Shown here piece after piece: positions 1 to 8,422 of a stretch of DNA of 64,000 nucleotides (position 1 is the first letter of the stretch; each line of letters starts with the position of its first letter). Below the pieces are notes generated by a model, which was not told the origin of the DNA, did no database searches, and saw only the letters and a program-made list of their open reading frames with translations. The translations under genes were made by a program, and so were the position numbers. The DNA is from Streptomyces pseudovenezuelae (lineage in GTDB: Bacteria > Actinomycetota > Actinomycetes > Streptomycetales > Streptomycetaceae): assembly GCF_001513955.1 (NCBI RefSeq), contig NZ_KQ948145.1:524212-588211 (forward strand). Direction: 5' to 3'.

Positions 1-278
1 TCGACCGCGCGGCCATGACCGTGACGAAGAACGGCGAGGACCTCCAGCTCACTCCGACCGAGCTCAGGCTGCTGCTGGAGCTGAGCCGGCGGCCCGGCCA
101 GGCGCTGTCCCGCCAGCAGCTGCTGCGGCTGGTGTGGGAGCACGACTACCTCGGTGACTCACGCCTGGTGGACGCCTGTGTGCAGCGGCTGCGCGCCAAG
201 GTCGAGGACGTGCCGTCGTCCCCGACGCTGATCCGTACCGTGCGGGGCGTGGGCTACCGGCTGGACTCGCCTCAGTGA
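1..278 (+). CDS. afsQ1: Response regulator, C-terminal part (AfsQ1-like, truncated by window edge)
   Basis: Only the C-terminal DNA-binding half of an OmpR/PhoB-type response regulator is present; the frame is open to the window's left edge, so the receiver domain lies outside. The visible part is a complete winged helix: LTPTELRLLLEL, then SRQQLLRLVW, then the recognition helix DACVQRLRAKVED and the C-terminal hairpin IRTVRGVGYRLD. The stop overlaps the kinase GTG start (GTGA), so the two genes are translationally coupled. The order regulator, kinase, lipoprotein and the gene content downstream match the Streptomyces afsQ1-afsQ2 locus, which acts in nitrogen and antibiotic control. The family is certain; the AfsQ1 name rests on synteny. 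Confidence 0.85.
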   Translation, partial: DRAAMTVTKNGEDLQLTPTELRLLLELSRRPGQALSRQQLLRLVWEHDYLGDSRLVDACVQRLRAKVEDVPSSPTLIRTVRGVGYRLDSPQ

Positions 279-1852
279 CCGAAGCGCAAGGGGGGTTCCG
301 CGACTGGTTCGCGGCGCGCAGGGGTGTGTGGTCACGGCTGCGTTTCACCAGTCTGCGGCTGCGTCTTGTCGTCGTGTTCGGCCTGGTGGCGCTGACCGCC
401 GCCGTGTCCGCGTCCGGGATCGCCTACTGGCTCAACCGCGAGGCGGTGCTCACCCGCGCCCAGGACGCGGTCCTGCGGGACTTCCAGCAGGAGATGCAGA
501 ACCGCGCGGGCGCCCTGCCCGAGGACCCCACGCAGGACGAACTCCAGCAGGCGGCCGGGCAGATGGCGGGCAGCAGCCAGCGCTTCAGCGTGCTGCTCGT
601 GGCCTCCGACGCCAAGGGCCGGACGGTGTACGGCAATTCGGGCGCCCTGGACGGCTTCACGCTCCAGGACGTGCCGGTGTCACTGCGCGAGGCGGTGAAC
701 GAGAAGCAGCAGGTCGACTCCGCCAACAAGTACGCCTATCACCTGTACTGGCAGCGGACCGTCGACCACGACACGCCGTATCTGGTCGCCGGGACACGGG
801 TGATCGGCGGCGGCCCGACGGGCTACATGCTCAAGTCCCTCGAACCGGAGGCCAAGGACCTCAACTCCCTGGCCTGGTCGCTGGGTATCGCCACCGGGCT
901 GGCCCTGATCGGCTCCGCGCTGCTCGCGCAGGCCGCCGCGACGACCGTACTGAAGCCGGTGCACCGGCTGGGAGTCGCCGCCCGGCGGCTCGGCGAGGGC
1001 AGGCTGGACACCCGGCTCCGGGTCTCGGGCACCGACGAACTCGCGGACCTGTCGAGGACGTTCAACTACGCGGCCGAGGCGCTGGAGAAGCGGGTCGAGG
1101 ACATGTCGGCGCGCGACGACGCCTCCCGGCGGTTCGTGGCGGACATGAGCCATGAGCTGCGCACGCCGCTCACCGCGATCACCGCCGTCACGGAGATCCT
1201 GGAGGAGGAGCTGGAGGCCGAGTCCGGCTCGATGGACCCGATGATCGAGCCGGCCGTGCGGCTGGTGGTCAGCGAGACCCGCAGGCTGAACGACCTCGTC
1301 GAGAACCTCATGGAGGTCACCCGCTTCGACGCGGGCACGGCCCGGCTGGTGCTGGACGACGTGGACCTGGCCGACCAGATCACCGCCTGCATCGACGCGC
1401 GGGCGTGGCTGGACGCGGTGGACCTGGACGCCGAGCGCGGCATCCACGCCCGTCTCGACCCGCGGCGCCTCGACGTGATCCTGGCCAACCTGATCGGCAA
1501 CGCCCTCAAGCACGGCGGCTCCCCGGTGCGGGTCTCGGTGCGTGCCGCGGCCGACGAGGTCGTCATCGGGGTGCGCGACCACGGTCCCGGCATCCCCGAG
1601 GACGTCCTCCCGCATGTCTTCGACCGCTTCTACAAGGCCAGCGCCTCCCGCCCCCGCTCCGAGGGCAGCGGCCTCGGCCTCTCGATCGCCCTGGAGAACG
1701 CCCACATCCACGGCGGTGAGATCACCGCGGAGAACTCCCCCGACGGAGGTGCCGTCTTCACGCTGCGGCTTCCCCGGGACGCCTCGGCGCTGGCGGAACA
1801 GCTCATGGAGGCCAAGAAGGACGACGCCGGGGCGAAGAAGGGGGACGCGTGA
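275..1852 (+). CDS. afsQ2: Two-component sensor histidine kinase (AfsQ2-like)
   Basis: A 525-residue membrane histidine kinase. A first membrane segment at about residues 28-52 and a second at about 198-222 flank an extracytoplasmic sensor region of about 145 residues. HAMP and then HisKA follow, with FVADMSHELRTPL placing the phospho-acceptor at His293. The HATPase domain has an N box (NLIGNALKHGG), G1 (DHGPGIP), F box (VFDRFYKA) and G2 (GSGLGLSIA). The GTG start overlaps the regulator stop by 4 nt, and the stop overlaps the lipoprotein start. It should phosphorylate the upstream regulator; the signal cannot be read from the sequence. The afsQ2 name is by synteny. Confidence 0.9.
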   Translation: MTEAQGGFRDWFAARRGVWSRLRFTSLRLRLVVVFGLVALTAAVSASGIAYWLNREAVLTRAQDAVLRDFQQEMQNRAGALPEDPTQDELQQAAGQMAGSSQRFSVLLVASDAKGRTVYGNSGALDGFTLQDVPVSLREAVNEKQQVDSANKYAYHLYWQRTVDHDTPYLVAGTRVIGGGPTGYMLKSLEPEAKDLNSLAWSLGIATGLALIGSALLAQAAATTVLKPVHRLGVAARRLGEGRLDTRLRVSGTDELADLSRTFNYAAEALEKRVEDMSARDDASRRFVADMSHELRTPLTAITAVTEILEEELEAESGSMDPMIEPAVRLVVSETRRLNDLVENLMEVTRFDAGTARLVLDDVDLADQITACIDARAWLDAVDLDAERGIHARLDPRRLDVILANLIGNALKHGGSPVRVSVRAAADEVVIGVRDHGPGIPEDVLPHVFDRFYKASASRPRSEGSGLGLSIALENAHIHGGEITAENSPDGGAVFTLRLPRDASALAEQLMEAKKDDAGAKKGDA

Positions 1853-2505
1853 TGCGCCCGCTGGGACGACGCGAGGAGAGGGCGGGCACGCCGCGTGCCG
1901 GGCGGAGGGTGCTGCGGCTGCTGACGCTCCCGCTGCTCGGTCTGCTGGTCGCCGGGTGCGGGATCCGGCCCACCGAGGTGCCCACCGACTTCGGGCCGGC
2001 GCCCTCACGGGTGCGGTGTTCGCTGGCCGAGCCGGACGCCTCGGAGCCGGCCACGCACGGGCTGGCCGTGCAGGTGTTCCTGCTGTGCGGGGCGTCACTG
2101 GTGGCCGTGGACCGGAGCCTGCGGGTCCCGGACGGCACCGCCGACTCCGAGCGCCGGGTGCTGGTCGCCCAGGGGCTCCTCGACCAGCTCGCCGAGACGC
2201 CGTCGGCGGCGGAGCGGGACGCCGGGTACCAGACGTATGTGCGCGGCGGCATGACCGTCGGCGGGCCGCGCCCCAAGGACCCCGAGGACACGCTCCGGCT
2301 GAGCACCCCGCCCGCCGAGCTCTCCGCCTACGCCCTGGCCCAGGTCGTGTGCACCTTCTCCGACTCGGCCGCGGCCGAGGGCGACGGCTCCGTCATCCTC
2401 GGCGGCCCCTCGGCCACGCCACCGCGCCGCTACGACTGCACGGACGAGGTCCGTTCCCAGCCGGGCAGCCACCAGCCGCCGTCGACCGAGGTGACGGGCG
2501 GCTGA
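1849..2505 (+). CDS. Lipoprotein of the AfsQ-like two-component operon
   Basis: A 218-residue protein with a basic N-terminus, a hydrophobic stretch (LLTLPLLGLL) and a lipobox LVAGC with the lipidated Cys near residue 37, so it should be anchored outside the membrane. The mature part has an alpha/beta segment resembling GerMN-type domains (VQVFLLCGASLVAVDR, then a helix with LLDQL); this is a weak resemblance. GTG 1849 and ATG 1852 are both possible starts, the latter in a TGATG overlap with the kinase stop. Coupling to the kinase suggests it senses or modulates the signal, as CseA does in the CseBC system. That role is inference. Confidence 0.8.
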   Translation: MMRPLGRREERAGTPRAGRRVLRLLTLPLLGLLVAGCGIRPTEVPTDFGPAPSRVRCSLAEPDASEPATHGLAVQVFLLCGASLVAVDRSLRVPDGTADSERRVLVAQGLLDQLAETPSAAERDAGYQTYVRGGMTVGGPRPKDPEDTLRLSTPPAELSAYALAQVVCTFSDSAAAEGDGSVILGGPSATPPRRYDCTDEVRSQPGSHQPPSTEVTGG

Positions 2506-2598
2506 CGCGGGGCCGGCCACCACGTGTGGCGCAGGCCTCACCCAGGTACCTCGGGGTGTTCCGGAACCGATCGTGCCGAGCGGGGCGTCTTGGGGATC

Positions 2599-3150
2599 GT
2601 GCAGCGTCAAGGCTTCGTCGGCGGCGATACCGTCCTTCGCGTCCGTGTGGCAGGAGGTGCCCTCCTGGTCGCACACCTCGCGTTCGTCGCCTGGTTCACG
2701 CTGCGGCCGCTGGACGTGCCCTGGGTCGTCCCGGCCAACCTGCACCCCTTCGCCGGCATCCGCGCCGACCTCGCCCTCGGCGGGCAGGAGGCGGCCCGCC
2801 GGATCGGCGAGGGGCTCGCGCTCCTGGCCCCGCTCGGCTTCCTGCTCCCGATGGTGCACGGCCGCCTGTGGGCGTCCACGGTCGGTTCCCTGATCCGCAC
2901 CTGTGCCGCGGGCGCGCTGATCTCCCTGGGCATAGAGCTGCTCCAGACCGGCGTCCCCGGCCAGGTCGTCGACATCGACTCCCTGTTCCTGAACACCGCG
3001 GGCGTGGCCCTCGCGCACCTCGCGTTCGTGCCGGCGGTGCGCCAGTCGCTCCGCCGCAGGAGCGAGCACCGGCGGCGCGCCACCGTCCGCCAGGAGGAGC
3101 CGGCTCAGGGTAGGACCCCGACGATTCCCAGGGTCGGGATCGCACCGTAG
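2599..3150 (+). CDS. VanZ-like integral membrane protein
   Basis: About 183 residues with four or five hydrophobic segments and VanZ-family signatures: TLRPLDVPW after the first helix, NLHPFAGI, GFLLP, and the diagnostic GIELLQTGVPGQVVDIDSLF. VanZ was first described as a low-level teicoplanin-resistance protein, and most members have no known function. The frame is also open from a GTG at 2524, but those extra 25 residues look non-conserved. The GTG at 2599 sits just after a GGGG tract and leads straight into the first membrane helix, so it is preferred. The C-terminal 30 residues are very basic. It lies 93 nt after the lipoprotein gene, on the same strand. Confidence 0.75.
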   Translation: MQRQGFVGGDTVLRVRVAGGALLVAHLAFVAWFTLRPLDVPWVVPANLHPFAGIRADLALGGQEAARRIGEGLALLAPLGFLLPMVHGRLWASTVGSLIRTCAAGALISLGIELLQTGVPGQVVDIDSLFLNTAGVALAHLAFVPAVRQSLRRRSEHRRRATVRQEEPAQGRTPTIPRVGIAP

Positions 3151-3242
3151 AGCGACGCTGTGTGGCGTTCGTCTCCGTAGCGTTGAAGACAGCTGGAGAG
3201 GGTCACCCGGACCCGACCACCGACGCTCACGAAGGAGCCGCA

Positions 3243-3443
3243 ATGTCCCGCCTCGCCCGCCCCACCGACGGCCGCATGATCGGCGGAGTGTGTGCCGCGC
3301 TGGCACGGCGCTTCGGCACCTCCGCGACCACGATGCGCGTGATCTTCCTGGTGTCCTGTCTGCTGCCGGGCCCGCAGTTCCTGCTCTACATCGCCCTGTG
3401 GATCCTGTTCCCCTCGGAGGAGAAGGCCCGGACCGCCTGGTGA
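3243..3443 (+). CDS. PspC-domain mini-protein
   Basis: 66 residues that are essentially one PspC domain: RLARPTDGRMIGGVCAALARRFG followed by the hydrophobic helix FLVSCLLPGPQFLLYIALWILFP. PspC domains take part in phage-shock-type envelope stress signalling in other bacteria, and stand-alone copies are common in Streptomyces. The ATG at 3243 is chosen over upstream in-frame codons because GAAGGAG lies 6 nt before it. The gene ends just before a 23-bp perfect hairpin, so it is probably the last or only gene of its transcript. Confidence 0.85.
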   Translation: MSRLARPTDGRMIGGVCAALARRFGTSATTMRVIFLVSCLLPGPQFLLYIALWILFPSEEKARTAW

Positions 3444-3458
3444 CGCCCGGTACGAAGA

Positions 3459-3506
3459 CGCCGGTGGGGCGCACCCCCGAGATCTCGGGGGTGCGCCCCA
3501 CCGGCG
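3459..3506. terminator. Bidirectional terminator hairpin, 23-bp perfect arms
   Basis: Positions 3459-3481 are an exact reverse complement of 3484-3506, centred on GAGATCTC. It lies between the convergent pspC-like gene (+) and the secreted-protein gene (-), where a terminator is expected. There is no U-tract, as is usual in Streptomyces. Confidence 0.85.
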
Positions 3507-3524
3507 CGTGCGAGGAGCGGGGGC

Positions 3525-3881
3525 TCAGCCGAGCGGCAGTCCGTTGAGGCCGGTGCCGCTGCCGGGCAGCACCTGGCCGACCGGCAGGCCGCCCAGGAGG
3601 CCGGCGACGGGCCCGGTCGGGCCGTCGGCGAGGACCTTCTCGAGCGCGGGCTGCGCGGCCGACAGGCCCGTGCCCACCGCCGGCTGGGCCTGCGCCAGCG
3701 CCTCACCGGCGCCCGGCAGCGTCTTGGTGACGTTCTCGGTGGGGAGCCCCTGGGAGACGGAGCCGAGCGCCTGGGTGGCGTCCGGGACCGCCGGAGCGGC
3801 GTTCGCGGCACCCGCGCCGGCGGCGGCGAAGGCGGCACCGAGGGCGGCGACACCGAGGGTCTTGGCAGCAGACTGCTTCAT
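3525..3881 (-). CDS. Small secreted Ala/Gly-rich protein of unknown function
   Basis: 118 residues from the ATG at 3881, which follows GAGGAC at a proper distance. The frame stays open upstream to 4073, but that extension has no signal-peptide character. The N-terminus MKQSAAKTLGVAALGAAFAA ending in ANAAPAV is a classical Sec signal peptide with an AxA cleavage site. The mature protein, about 85 residues, is low-complexity and rich in Gly, Pro and Leu (VAGLLGGLPVGQVLPG). It has no cysteines and no chaplin-type hydrophobic segments. Similar small exported proteins occur beside add in related genomes. No function can be assigned. Confidence 0.75.
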   Translation of the reverse strand: MKQSAAKTLGVAALGAAFAAAGAGAANAAPAVPDATQALGSVSQGLPTENVTKTLPGAGEALAQAQPAVGTGLSAAQPALEKVLADGPTGPVAGLLGGLPVGQVLPGSGTGLNGLPLG

Positions 3882-4018
3882 GAAATGCGTCCTCGAAATG
3901 GGTTTACGGGATGTCAGCGGTCCATGACCGTAAACACGGGAACCCGTCCGCTGCAAACATCGAAATGCGGACGGATTGTGAACACCCGCCCGCATTCCGC
4001 ACCCGAGGTTTTCCCCGA

Positions 4019-5182
4019 TCAGCCCCTGTCGTCCACAGAACCGCTGGTGGAGGCGGTCTGCTGGAACAGCCATTCGGACTTCAGCTCGGCATATCCGGGC
4101 TTGATGACGTCATTGATCATCGCTAGTCGTTCATCGAAAGGAATGAACGCTGATTTCATCGCATTGACGGAGAACCACTGCATGTCGTCGAGTGAATAAC
4201 CGAACGCCTCGACAAGGTGCTCGAATTCCCGGCTCATGCTGGTGCCGGACATCAGCCGGTTGTCGGTGTTCACGGTGGCCCGGAAGTGCAGGCGCCGCAG
4301 GAGCCCGATCGGGTGCTCGGCGTACGACGAGGCGGCCCCGGTCTGCAGATTGGAGCTGGGGCACAGCTCCAGCGGGATCCGCTTGTCGCGCACGTAGGAG
4401 GCGAGCCGTCCGAGCTTGACCGTGCCGTCCTCGTGGACCTGGATGTCGTCGATGATGCGCACGCCGTGGCCGAGCCGGTCGGCGCCGCACCACTGCAGGG
4501 CCTGCCAGATGGACGGCAGCCCGAAGGCCTCGCCGGCGTGGATGGTGAAGTGGTTGTTCTCGCGCTTCAGGTACTCGAAGGCGTCGAGGTGCCGGGTGGG
4601 CGGGTACCCGGCCTCCGCGCCCGCGATGTCGAACCCGACGACGCCCAGGTCGCGGTAGCGGTTGGCGAGCTCGGCGATCTCCAGGGCCCGGGCCGCGTGC
4701 CGCATGGCGGTGAGCAGGGCGCCGACGCGGATGCGGTGGCCGTTCGCCCTGGCCCGGCGCTCGCCTTCGCGGAAGCCCTCGTTGACGGCCTCGACGACCT
4801 CTTCGAGGGTCAGGCCCTGCTGCAGGTGCTGCTCGGGGGCGTAGCGCACCTCGGCGTAGACGACGCCGTCCTCGGCGAGGTCCTCGGCGCACTCGGCGGC
4901 CACCCGCACCAGTGCCTCACGGGTCTGCATGACGCCGACGGTGTGCGAGAAGGTCTCCAAGTACCGTTCCAGCGAACCGGAGTCGGCGGCTTCCCGGAAC
5001 CAGACGCCCAGCCGGTCCGCGTCGTCCTCGGGGAGTCCGGCGTACCCGCCCTCCCGGGCGAGATCGACGACCGTGCCGGGGCGCAGCCCGCCGTCGAGGT
5101 GATCGTGCAGCAGAACCTTGGGTGCTCGGCGGATCTGGTCCGAGCTCGGGGAGTTCCCCATCCGGTCAGTCTGGCTCGTCAT
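4019..5182 (-). CDS. add: Adenosine deaminase
   Basis: 387 residues with the full adenosine/AMP deaminase signature: zinc ligands His26 and His28 in [15 protein letters not shown] (His215, catalytic Glu218), RLGHGVRI (His239), LELCPSSN, and the metal-binding Asp307 in [10 protein letters not shown]. It hydrolyses adenosine and deoxyadenosine to inosine and deoxyinosine in cytosolic purine salvage. The ATG start lies 6 nt after TAGAGT, which reads as a -10 box, so the mRNA is probably leaderless. A 12-bp palindrome fills the promoter spacer and recurs at the nucleoside-transport promoters in this window, pointing to shared control with deoA, cdd and the BMP/ABC importer. Confidence 0.95.
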   Translation of the reverse strand: MTSQTDRMGNSPSSDQIRRAPKVLLHDHLDGGLRPGTVVDLAREGGYAGLPEDDADRLGVWFREAADSGSLERYLETFSHTVGVMQTREALVRVAAECAEDLAEDGVVYAEVRYAPEQHLQQGLTLEEVVEAVNEGFREGERRARANGHRIRVGALLTAMRHAARALEIAELANRYRDLGVVGFDIAGAEAGYPPTRHLDAFEYLKRENNHFTIHAGEAFGLPSIWQALQWCGADRLGHGVRIIDDIQVHEDGTVKLGRLASYVRDKRIPLELCPSSNLQTGAASSYAEHPIGLLRRLHFRATVNTDNRLMSGTSMSREFEHLVEAFGYSLDDMQWFSVNAMKSAFIPFDERLAMINDVIKPGYAELKSEWLFQQTASTSGSVDDRG

Positions 5183-5188
5183 CTGGGC

Positions 5189-5210
5189 ACTCTAACTCCT
5201 ACGCGCGTAG
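5189..5210 (-). promoter_or_regulatory. add promoter: -10 box plus palindromic operator
   Basis: On the minus strand TAGAGT (5194-5189) lies 6 nt before the add ATG. The perfect palindrome CTACGCGCGTAG (5199-5210) sits 4 nt upstream of it, inside the spacer, where a bound repressor would block RNA polymerase. The same core occurs at 17889-17900 and 19144-19155. Confidence 0.65.
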
Positions 5211-5295
5211 AGCGCTCCCTGTACGAATCCGCCGATACGTAACGGTGACCGCCCCGCCCCGTGTCGTACACCCGGGCTTCTGACACTGTTCTGCC

Positions 5296-6051
5296 ATGGC
5301 ACAGCAAGCGACGCCGGTGCGCAGCGCCCGACTGGGCAGGACACTCGGCCCGGAGCCGTCGGCGGTGAGCGGGGTGGTGCTGCTCCTCCCGGGCGGCGAC
5401 GAGACCTCCCTGCGCAGACCCGCCTCGATGCGACTCCCCTCCGCCGTCAGGGCGTTGGGACGACGACTCGCCCGTGCGGGGCACGCCGACGGGCTCGCGG
5501 CCCACCTCGTGCACTACCGCTATCGCGGCTGGAACGGCAGCGAGGCACATCTCGCGCACGACGCCACCTGGGCGGCCGACGAGGTCGTACGGCGCTACGG
5601 CGACGTCCCCGTGTCCCTGGTCGGCGTCGACATGGGCGCACGGGCCGCGCTGCGGGCGGGCGGGCACGAGGCCGTCAACTCCGTGGTCGCGATCGCTCCT
5701 TGGCTGCCGGAGCAGGACATGGCGGCCGCCTCCGAACCGGTCAGGCAGCTCGTGGGACGGCGGGTGCTGATCGTGCACGGGACCAACGACCAGGAGGTCG
5801 ACCCCGAGTTGTCGTTCCGGCTCGCGTCCCGGGCGAAGAAGGCGAACCGGGAGGTGTGCCGGTTCGAGGTGCACTCCGACGGGCACGGGCTGCACCAGTA
5901 CCGGGCCGAAGTCCAGGCCCTGACCGAGGACTTCGTGATGGGGGCGCTGTTCGGGCGGGTGCTGTCCCGGCCGGTCCAGGACGCGCTGGCCGCGCCTCCG
6001 CCGCTGGGACTGCGGATGCCGCTCGCCTCGGGGTTCGGGCGGCGGCGGTAG
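5296..6051 (+). CDS. Alpha/beta-hydrolase family protein with Asp at the nucleophile position
   Basis: 251 residues with an alpha/beta-hydrolase plan: strand GVVLLLPGG, oxyanion region, nucleophile elbow LVGVDMGARAA, then VVAIAPWLP, the acid loop LIVHGTNDQEVD (Asp165) and the histidine loop HSDGHGLHQY (His197). The elbow has Asp112 where esterases have Ser (G-x-S-x-G), as in dehalogenases and epoxide hydrolases, though those usually have GHDWG. So it may not be a simple esterase. CACTGT lies 6 nt before the ATG and could be the -10 of a leaderless transcript. It is divergent from add. The substrate is unknown. Confidence 0.75.
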   Translation: MAQQATPVRSARLGRTLGPEPSAVSGVVLLLPGGDETSLRRPASMRLPSAVRALGRRLARAGHADGLAAHLVHYRYRGWNGSEAHLAHDATWAADEVVRRYGDVPVSLVGVDMGARAALRAGGHEAVNSVVAIAPWLPEQDMAAASEPVRQLVGRRVLIVHGTNDQEVDPELSFRLASRAKKANREVCRFEVHSDGHGLHQYRAEVQALTEDFVMGALFGRVLSRPVQDALAAPPPLGLRMPLASGFGRRR

Positions 6052-6052
6052 G

Positions 6053-7003
6053 TCACGGCAGCAGGTTCCCCCGTCTCGACAGCAGGAACTTCTTGAAGGC
6101 GGCCACCGGCGGCGTGTCCGGGTGGCCGTCGAGCCAGGCGACGCCGATCTCGCGGGCCGCCCGGGGGGCCGTGACCGTCAGTTCCACGACTCCCGGGCGG
6201 GGGAAGGCCGGGGGCGGCAGGAGGGCGACGCCCAGGCCCGCCGCCACCAGCCCCCGCAGCGTCTCCGCCTCCTCACCCTCGAAGGCGATCCTCGGCTTGA
6301 AGCCGGCTTCCTGGCACAGGTCGTCGGTGATGCGGCGCAGGCCGTAGCCGGGCTCCAGGGTGACGAAGGACTCCTCGGCGGCCTCGGCGAGGCGGACCCG
6401 CCTGCGGGCCGCGAGGGGGTGGTCGGCGGGGACCACGAGCCGCAGCTTCTGCTCGTCGAGGCGCCGGGCGACGAGGTCGGGGGCGTCCGGGACCGGGGAG
6501 GTCAGGCACAGGTCCAGCTCGCCCGCCCGCAGGCGTTCGATCATCGCCTCGCCGTAGTTCTGGACCAGGCTGAAGCGGACGCGGGGATGGTCGGCGCGGA
6601 AGGCCCGGATGAGGCCGGGGACCGTCTCCGAACCCATGGTGTGCAGAAAGCCGAACGCGACCTTGCCGGTGGCCGGGTCGGCGTCGGCGCGGACCTCGTC
6701 GGCGGCCCGCCGGATCTCGCCCAGGGCGCGTTCCACGGAGCCGAGGAAGGTGCGGCCGGCGGGGGTGAGGGAGACCGTGCGGCCGATACGGGCGAACAGG
6801 TCGACGCCGAGGTCCTGTTCGAGGCGGACCATGGCCCGGGAGAGCGTCGACTGGGGTACGTCCATCTCCTGGGCGGCGCGGGTGACGTGCTCGGTGCGGG
6901 CCACGCCGGCGAAGTAGGCGAGCCGCGGGGCCAGCAACATCACCATGTCTTCTGTGTCACTGGACGGTGACAGGCGCGGCTGTGACCTCTGCTGATGCTC
7001 CAT
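6053..7003 (-). CDS. LysR-family transcriptional regulator
   Basis: About 316 residues. The N-terminal winged helix is typical (LAYFAGVARTEHVTRAAQEM, PQSTLSRAMVRLEQDLGVDL, RTVSLTPAG), followed by a two-lobed LysR substrate domain from about residue 100 (VAFGFLHTMG, LDLCLTSPVP, LEPGYGLRRI). The start is uncertain: ATGs exist at 7030, 7003 and 6949. The one at 7030 would fall inside the divergent regulatory palindrome, so 7003 is listed. It diverges from an MFS gene and very probably controls it, the common LysR arrangement. The effector is unknown. Confidence 0.85.
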   Translation of the reverse strand: MEHQQRSQPRLSPSSDTEDMVMLLAPRLAYFAGVARTEHVTRAAQEMDVPQSTLSRAMVRLEQDLGVDLFARIGRTVSLTPAGRTFLGSVERALGEIRRAADEVRADADPATGKVAFGFLHTMGSETVPGLIRAFRADHPRVRFSLVQNYGEAMIERLRAGELDLCLTSPVPDAPDLVARRLDEQKLRLVVPADHPLAARRRVRLAEAAEESFVTLEPGYGLRRITDDLCQEAGFKPRIAFEGEEAETLRGLVAAGLGVALLPPPAFPRPGVVELTVTAPRAAREIGVAWLDGHPDTPPVAAFKKFLLSRRGNLLP

Positions 7004-7021
7004 GGGAATGATTATGGCGAA

Positions 7022-7034
7022 TCCATGCATTGGA
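7022..7034. promoter_or_regulatory. LysR box (T-N11-A imperfect palindrome)
   Basis: TCCATGCATTGGA matches the T-N11-A form of LysR sites. It lies between the divergent LysR and MFS genes and overlaps a TTGGAC hexamer (7030-7035) that could be the MFS -35 box. Confidence 0.5.
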
Positions 7035-7066
7035 CGGATGAGCGGAGCCGTACGTAACTTCGAGGC

Positions 7067-8335
7067 ATGCCTGCCAGTACCGAGGCGTCCACCCGCGTGG
7101 ACGCCGCATTCCCCGCCTCCGCTGCCGTCGACACCCGTCTGACCCCGGGCGGCCCCGGCTACCGACGGATGAGCTTCGCCCTCTTCCTCGCCGGCGTCGC
7201 GACCTTCGCGCTGCTGTACTCCACGCAGGCCCTTCTCCCGCTGATCTCCGGCGAGTTCGGGGTCGCGGCGAGCGAGGCGAGCTGGACGGTGGCGGCGGCG
7301 ACCGGCGGTCTGGCGCTGTTCGTCCTCCCGATGAGCGCCTTCTCCGAGCGCTTCGGACGCCGTACGGTCATGACGGCCTCACTGGCGGTCGCGGTGACCG
7401 TCGGGATCCTCGTCCCCTTCGCTCCCTCCCTGCCCGCGCTGGTCGCCCTGCGGGCGGTGCAGGGTGCGGCGCTGGCCGGGCTGCCCGCCTCCGCCACGGC
7501 GTATCTCGCCGAGGAGGTCCGCCCGAAGGCACTGGTCACGGCGATCGGCCTGTTCGTCGCGGGCAACAGCGTGGGCGGGATGAGCGGCCGGGTCATCACC
7601 GGCTGGGTCGCGCAGGAGTGGGGCTGGCGGGTGGCCGTCGGGGTCATCGGCGCGCTCGCGGTGGCCTGCGCGGTGGCGTTCCGCCTGCTGCTGCCGGCGC
7701 CGCGGCACTTCAAGCCGGGTTCCCTGAAGCCGGGGGTCCTGCTGGGCACGGTCCGCGAGCACCTCGCCGACCCCCTCCTGCGCCGCCTGTACGCCATCGG
7801 CGCGCTGTTCATGACCGTCTTCGGCGGCGTGTACACGGTGATCGGGTACCGGCTGACCGAGGCGCCCTTCTCGCTCCCCCAGGGCATCGTCGGCTCGATC
7901 TTCCTGGTCTACCTGGTGGGCACGGTGTCCGCGTCGACGGCGGGCCGACTGGTGGGCCGCCTGGGCCGCCGGGGCGCGCTGTACGCGGCCGGCGGTACGA
8001 CGGCGGCAGGTCTGCTCCTGTCCCTCGCGAGCTCGCTCCCCCTGGTCCTCCTCGGCCTGGTCCTGATCACCGGCGGCTTCTTCGCGGGCCACGCGGTGGC
8101 GTCCTCGGCGGTCGGCAAGACGGCCACCCACGGCCGCGCCCAGGCCTCGGCCCTCTACCAGTCCGCCTACTACATCGGCTCCAGCGCGGGCAGCACGGTC
8201 GGCGCGCTCGCCTTCCACGCGGGCGGCTGGACCGGCACGGTCGGGGTCGGACTGCTGGCGGTGCTCGGCGTGGTGTCGATCACCGTCCTCGGAACACGTG
8301 CGGCCCGGGCCCAGCAGCGGCTCGCCACGGCCTGA
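7067..8335 (+). CDS. MFS transporter (YnfM/CmlA-like drug or amino-acid efflux type)
   Basis: 422 residues with about 12 hydrophobic segments. The cytoplasmic loop 2-3 carries the MFS signature SERFGRRTVM, and helix 5 has GNSVGGMSGR, as in the YnfM-like group of proton-driven exporters. The first 35 residues are hydrophilic. TAACTT lies 6 nt before the ATG, suggesting a leaderless transcript. It is paired divergently with a LysR regulator, and a 13-bp hairpin follows its stop. The substrate cannot be told from the sequence. Confidence 0.9.
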   Translation: MPASTEASTRVDAAFPASAAVDTRLTPGGPGYRRMSFALFLAGVATFALLYSTQALLPLISGEFGVAASEASWTVAAATGGLALFVLPMSAFSERFGRRTVMTASLAVAVTVGILVPFAPSLPALVALRAVQGAALAGLPASATAYLAEEVRPKALVTAIGLFVAGNSVGGMSGRVITGWVAQEWGWRVAVGVIGALAVACAVAFRLLLPAPRHFKPGSLKPGVLLGTVREHLADPLLRRLYAIGALFMTVFGGVYTVIGYRLTEAPFSLPQGIVGSIFLVYLVGTVSASTAGRLVGRLGRRGALYAAGGTTAAGLLLSLASSLPLVLLGLVLITGGFFAGHAVASSAVGKTATHGRAQASALYQSAYYIGSSAGSTVGALAFHAGGWTGTVGVGLLAVLGVVSITVLGTRAARAQQRLATA

Positions 8336-8350
8336 GCCGCACGCCCCCTT

Positions 8351-8382
8351 TCCCCCCGGTCGAGGTCGGTCGACCGGGGGGA
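8351..8382 (+). terminator. Terminator hairpin after the MFS gene
   Basis: Perfect 13-bp arms, TCCCCCCGGTCGA (8351-8363) and its reverse complement (8370-8382), with a 6-nt loop, 16 nt after the MFS stop codon. Confidence 0.8.
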
Positions 8383-8422
8383 TCGACTTTGCGCCTTGGC
8401 GGGGCGAGGGCCAGGCCTGTAC

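Noticed and set aside
5179..5895. 238-aa minus-strand open frame
   Set aside because: It lies opposite the alpha/beta hydrolase and shows no coding motif. Its 3' end runs into the add promoter.
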